This document shows, piece after piece, positions 61,796-64,000 of a stretch of DNA of 64,000 nucleotides. The number at the start of each line of letters is the position of its first letter. Within the stretch, counting starts at the first letter, position 1. The stretch is from an uncultured Porticoccus sp. (GTDB lineage Bacteria; Pseudomonadota; Gammaproteobacteria; Pseudomonadales; Porticoccaceae): positions 1 to 64,000 of the forward strand of contig NZ_CAJXST010000002.1 in NCBI RefSeq assembly GCF_913061305.1. The letters are read 5' to 3'. Made by a program: the position numbers and the translations under genes. The notes below the pieces were generated by a model that had not been told where the DNA came from, did not search any database, and worked only from the letters and a program-made list of their open reading frames with translations.

Positions 61796-63223
61796 CTAAC
61801 GAATGATTTTGATCCACTCGCCGGGCTTCGGTTCCCCAACCGGGTAATAATTATTGATGATGCGCAACTCATCCTCTCCGTACTTACCCAATTTCAGGTG
61901 TTGGGCCAGCAGGGCAAAGGTGCTGTTTTTGGTGGCTTTTACGTAGTGAATATTCTTTGTTTCAGTGGCCTGCAGACTGCGTTTTGAGACGGGTCGAAAG
62001 CTGCCAATAATGTCCATGAATTGCCGGTTGCCCAGTGACTGATCGGCGCCGCGCTCCAGTGTTGTCCGGAAGACAAAGGCGCGGTAGCCGTAGTAGATCA
62101 CCGCCAGTCTTTGGTCCGGCTGCCCCTGTGTGCCCGGTATCAGGCCGGTATGACCCTGAAGGCGGAACTGGGTGAGGGGCTCAGATTGTTTGAGCAGGGG
62201 AATCCCCAGCGGTTGTTTGATGAACTGGTCCGGGCTGACTCTGGTGCGATTCATCGCCGTAACCGCGATTTTGGCATCGCCGGTGTCGTTGCGGGCGTTG
62301 ACCAGTGGCGGCTGTTCGCTGAATTGCCAGTCTTTGGGGAAATACATCATAAAGGCAAATTCTTCGTTCAGATAGGCGTTCTCCGGCAGTTGCCGCGTTG
62401 CAAAATTTTCACCCCAGACCATGCCATCAGTGGCAATACGAAAGGGCGTGACATTGTGTTCAACTTTCATGTCATTCGGCATCGATCCTGCGTTGCTGAC
62501 CACTTCCCGCAGTCTCTGATCATTCCGTGGATGGGTGGCAAACAGGCCGTGGTAAGTCTGCGGTTCCCGGCCGGACTCCAGGGCACGTTTTTTTTCCAGC
62601 CGTTCGTGATCTTTCAGCATGGTGATCACCTCAATCATGGCCTGGGGGTCATAACCCGACTTGTGCAGGTAGCGGCTGCCGACTTCGTCGGCTTCAAGCT
62701 CCATATCCCGTCCGTAACCGCTGACCATGGATGCGCCCCAGAGTGCGCTGGCCTGACCCACTTCCATACTGCGGGTGAGAATGGCGAGTAGTCCCGCAAC
62801 GAATTTTGAGCCGGTCTGGGCCCGCTTCTGGCGGGCGTGATGTCCGGCGGTGACGTGGCCGATTTCATGGGCCAGTACCGCTGCCAGCTGGGCTTCGGAG
62901 TTGAGATAGCCAATCAGGCCGCGGTGGATATAAATATAGCCGTCCGGCAGGGCGAAGGCATTGATATCGGGGTTGTCGATGACCGTGAATGTGAATGAAT
63001 CTCCGGCCTGATCCGAATGGCGGACAATGCGTTGACCAACCTGGTCGACATAGTCAGCCAGTTTGCCCTCCACCAGTGGCATATTGGCGATGATTTCACG
63101 GTGCATTTCCTCGGGCTTTTCCGGGGGCTTGTCCGCAGCCATCGCAGCGCAACAGCAACTCAGCAGTGCTATCAACAGGAGGACCCTGTATTGCGATAAA
63201 CCCTGTGGCACGGCAAAGATCAC
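61796..63223 (-). CDS. M48-family metalloprotease, periplasmic (BepA-like, with C-terminal LysM-type segment)
   Basis: A 475-residue protein with a signal peptide (LLLIALLSCCCAAMA), an M48 peptidase domain with zinc motif AHEIGH (about residue 118) and downstream ligand Glu in ELEADEVGSRYL, then a middle domain and a C-terminal NIHYVKATKNSTFALLAQHL...GEWIKII segment like LysM-associated tails. BepA-type enzymes check outer-membrane protein assembly. No TPR region is seen, unlike E. coli BepA. GTG start overlapping the upstream lipoprotein stop (GTGA). Confidence 0.88.
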   Translation of the reverse strand: MIFAVPQGLSQYRVLLLIALLSCCCAAMAADKPPEKPEEMHREIIANMPLVEGKLADYVDQVGQRIVRHSDQAGDSFTFTVIDNPDINAFALPDGYIYIHRGLIGYLNSEAQLAAVLAHEIGHVTAGHHARQKRAQTGSKFVAGLLAILTRSMEVGQASALWGASMVSGYGRDMELEADEVGSRYLHKSGYDPQAMIEVITMLKDHERLEKKRALESGREPQTYHGLFATHPRNDQRLREVVSNAGSMPNDMKVEHNVTPFRIATDGMVWGENFATRQLPENAYLNEEFAFMMYFPKDWQFSEQPPLVNARNDTGDAKIAVTAMNRTRVSPDQFIKQPLGIPLLKQSEPLTQFRLQGHTGLIPGTQGQPDQRLAVIYYGYRAFVFRTTLERGADQSLGNRQFMDIIGSFRPVSKRSLQATETKNIHYVKATKNSTFALLAQHLKLGKYGEDELRIINNYYPVGEPKPGEWIKIIR

Positions 63224-63894
63224 GGGCTGCCGGGGCCCGCCGGGGCAAAAAAGCTCTGGAGTCGGGTGCCGATCCCTTCGCAGGCTTCACCCTGAACCCT
63301 GGCGATAAAGGGAATTGGTGCCCCCACCGCCAGCAAATACGACGACCCCTTGCTGTCTACCTGCACCCGCCCCTTTTCGCCCAGTTTGCCGATGTCCCAG
63401 ATAATCGCTTCATAATTGGCGGCCTTGTCCCAGGAGGAAAAACCAAAGCAGCCACCGCCCCCGGGGGCGACAGCGCAGCTGATGGCGCCACTTTTTTCTG
63501 TGGTCTCGATATTGCCGTCCACCCAGATCATGTAGCGAATACCCAGATCACGCACCCGCTTGCCGATCAGTGGATCCTCCAGCATGCCACCCATACGTTT
63601 TAGCCCGAGTGGTGCCATGCGCGGTTCAAACCAGGGGTAGAAACTGTCGAGAAACTGTTGCTCCGGCATGACTGACAACTGCCCCCGAGTGGCGAGTCTG
63701 GTGCCGATACAGTTGATGAAGTCCGGATCGGTTTCATAGGCGCCGCTGTGTCGTCGCCCGACCACCACTACTTTCTCGTCGCTATTCAACGGCAACAGGG
63801 TACTGGATGGACGAAATTCATCGACCCGGGTGGACGTGCCACAGGCACTGGTCGCGAGTATGGACAACAGGAGCCAGGGGAGCGCACCTCTCAC
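63220..63894 (-). CDS. Putative lipoprotein encoded with the M48 protease
   Basis: A 224-residue protein: MRGALPWLLLSILATSAC, a signal peptide with a possible lipobox (SAC followed by G). The body contains VVVGRRHSGAYETDPDFINCIG, IRYMIWVDGNIETTEKSG and AVAPGGGGCFGFSSW. I do not recognise a family. The GTG at 63894 is preferred because AGAGGA lies upstream and its GTGA overlaps the stop of the preceding gene. Its own stop overlaps the protease start. The three genes seem to be one translationally coupled unit. Confidence 0.68.
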   Translation of the reverse strand: MRGALPWLLLSILATSACGTSTRVDEFRPSSTLLPLNSDEKVVVVGRRHSGAYETDPDFINCIGTRLATRGQLSVMPEQQFLDSFYPWFEPRMAPLGLKRMGGMLEDPLIGKRVRDLGIRYMIWVDGNIETTEKSGAISCAVAPGGGGCFGFSSWDKAANYEAIIWDIGKLGEKGRVQVDSKGSSYLLAVGAPIPFIARVQGEACEGIGTRLQSFFAPAGPGSP

Positions 63895-64000
63895 CGTTCT
63901 GTCCTCTGGCTCAATTTGGTGGGCGCTTGACGGTTGACCAGCCACTGGCGAATTTCCGGTATTTGCTGAAAGCCGGTCAACAGCCGTGCCCCCGCATCTC
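63891..64000 (-). CDS. Partial gene, C-terminal end only
   Basis: The reverse-strand frame ending in TGA at 63893-63891 is open to the window edge. It gives a 35-residue tail (DAGARLLTGFQQIPEIRQW then LVNRQAPTKLSQRTER). The stop overlaps the GTG start of the lipoprotein gene. Too little is present to name a family. Its 5' part lies beyond 64000. Confidence 0.5.
   Translation of the reverse strand, partial: DAGARLLTGFQQIPEIRQWLVNRQAPTKLSQRTER

Noticed and set aside
1-64000. CRISPR arrays, tRNA or rRNA genes, prophage or transposase genes
   Set aside because: No regularly spaced repeats, cloverleaf-like segments, rRNA-like sequence or transposase motifs were noticed. A dedicated tRNA and repeat scan would settle this.

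Overview
The window reads as chromosomal DNA (GC-rich, high coding density, no plasmid or phage backbone) from a facultatively anaerobic, nitrate-respiring gammaproteobacterium. Evidence: the narK1-narK2-narGHJI-ppiC and narXL order resembles that of Pseudomonas; the ubiTUV genes for oxygen-independent ubiquinone synthesis are present; bioB-bioF-bioD sits beside comF; and DUF3094, DUF5062-like and VF530 small proteins occur. The P450, DUF3237 and MDR reductase genes suggest a marine Pseudomonadales/Cellvibrionales-type lineage. The lineage is inference only.

Layout. 1-318: fragment of an integron-type tyrosine recombinase and a non-coding stretch. 319-18383: the nitrate respiration block. Nitrate transporters and the nitrate reductase operon run leftward. 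The NarX/NarL sensor-regulator pair and ubiT run rightward. A leftward run follows: universal stress protein, ubiU, ubiV, cytochrome P450, VF530. 18750-27000: a third nitrate transporter, a PP2C phosphatase/Ser-Thr kinase fusion, moaB, moeA, a beta-CASP metallo-beta-lactamase, an OsmC protein, and moaC-moaD-moaE. 27098-29970: glycerate kinase, a phosphoribosyltransferase and HMG-CoA lyase. 30157-34486: a Fur-box-controlled TonB siderophore receptor with two inner-membrane partners, one of PepSY type. 34785-40154: HNH and NYN nuclease-like genes, then an RND pump. 40213-49088: an oligopeptide-type ABC importer with a zinc deacylase, and a class V aminotransferase. 49479-54054: a small Cys-rich protein, a YqhA-like membrane protein, an MHYT-PAS-GGDEF-EAL protein, a Sel1 protein and a DUF5062-like protein. 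54070-58900: cysE, comF and biotin genes under a BirA-type operator. 58922-64000: small conserved proteins, an MDR reductase, DUF3237, an M48 protease with a lipoprotein, and a partial gene.

How the parts fit. Nitrate is sensed by NarX/NarL, imported by three NNP-type transporters and reduced by NarGHI. Mo cofactor comes from moaB/moeA/moaCDE (moaA is not in the window), and anaerobic ubiquinone from UbiTUV. Candidate FNR/ANR boxes, each followed by a -10-like hexamer at class II spacing, lie before narK1, the third transporter, the stress protein, the metallo-beta-lactamase and moaC. The narK1 and third-transporter promoters also share a NarL-type 7-2-7 site 52-53 bp upstream of the FNR box. 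No nitrite, NO or N2O reductase genes are in view, so only nitrate-to-nitrite reduction is shown directly. No rRNA, tRNA or CRISPR array was seen.
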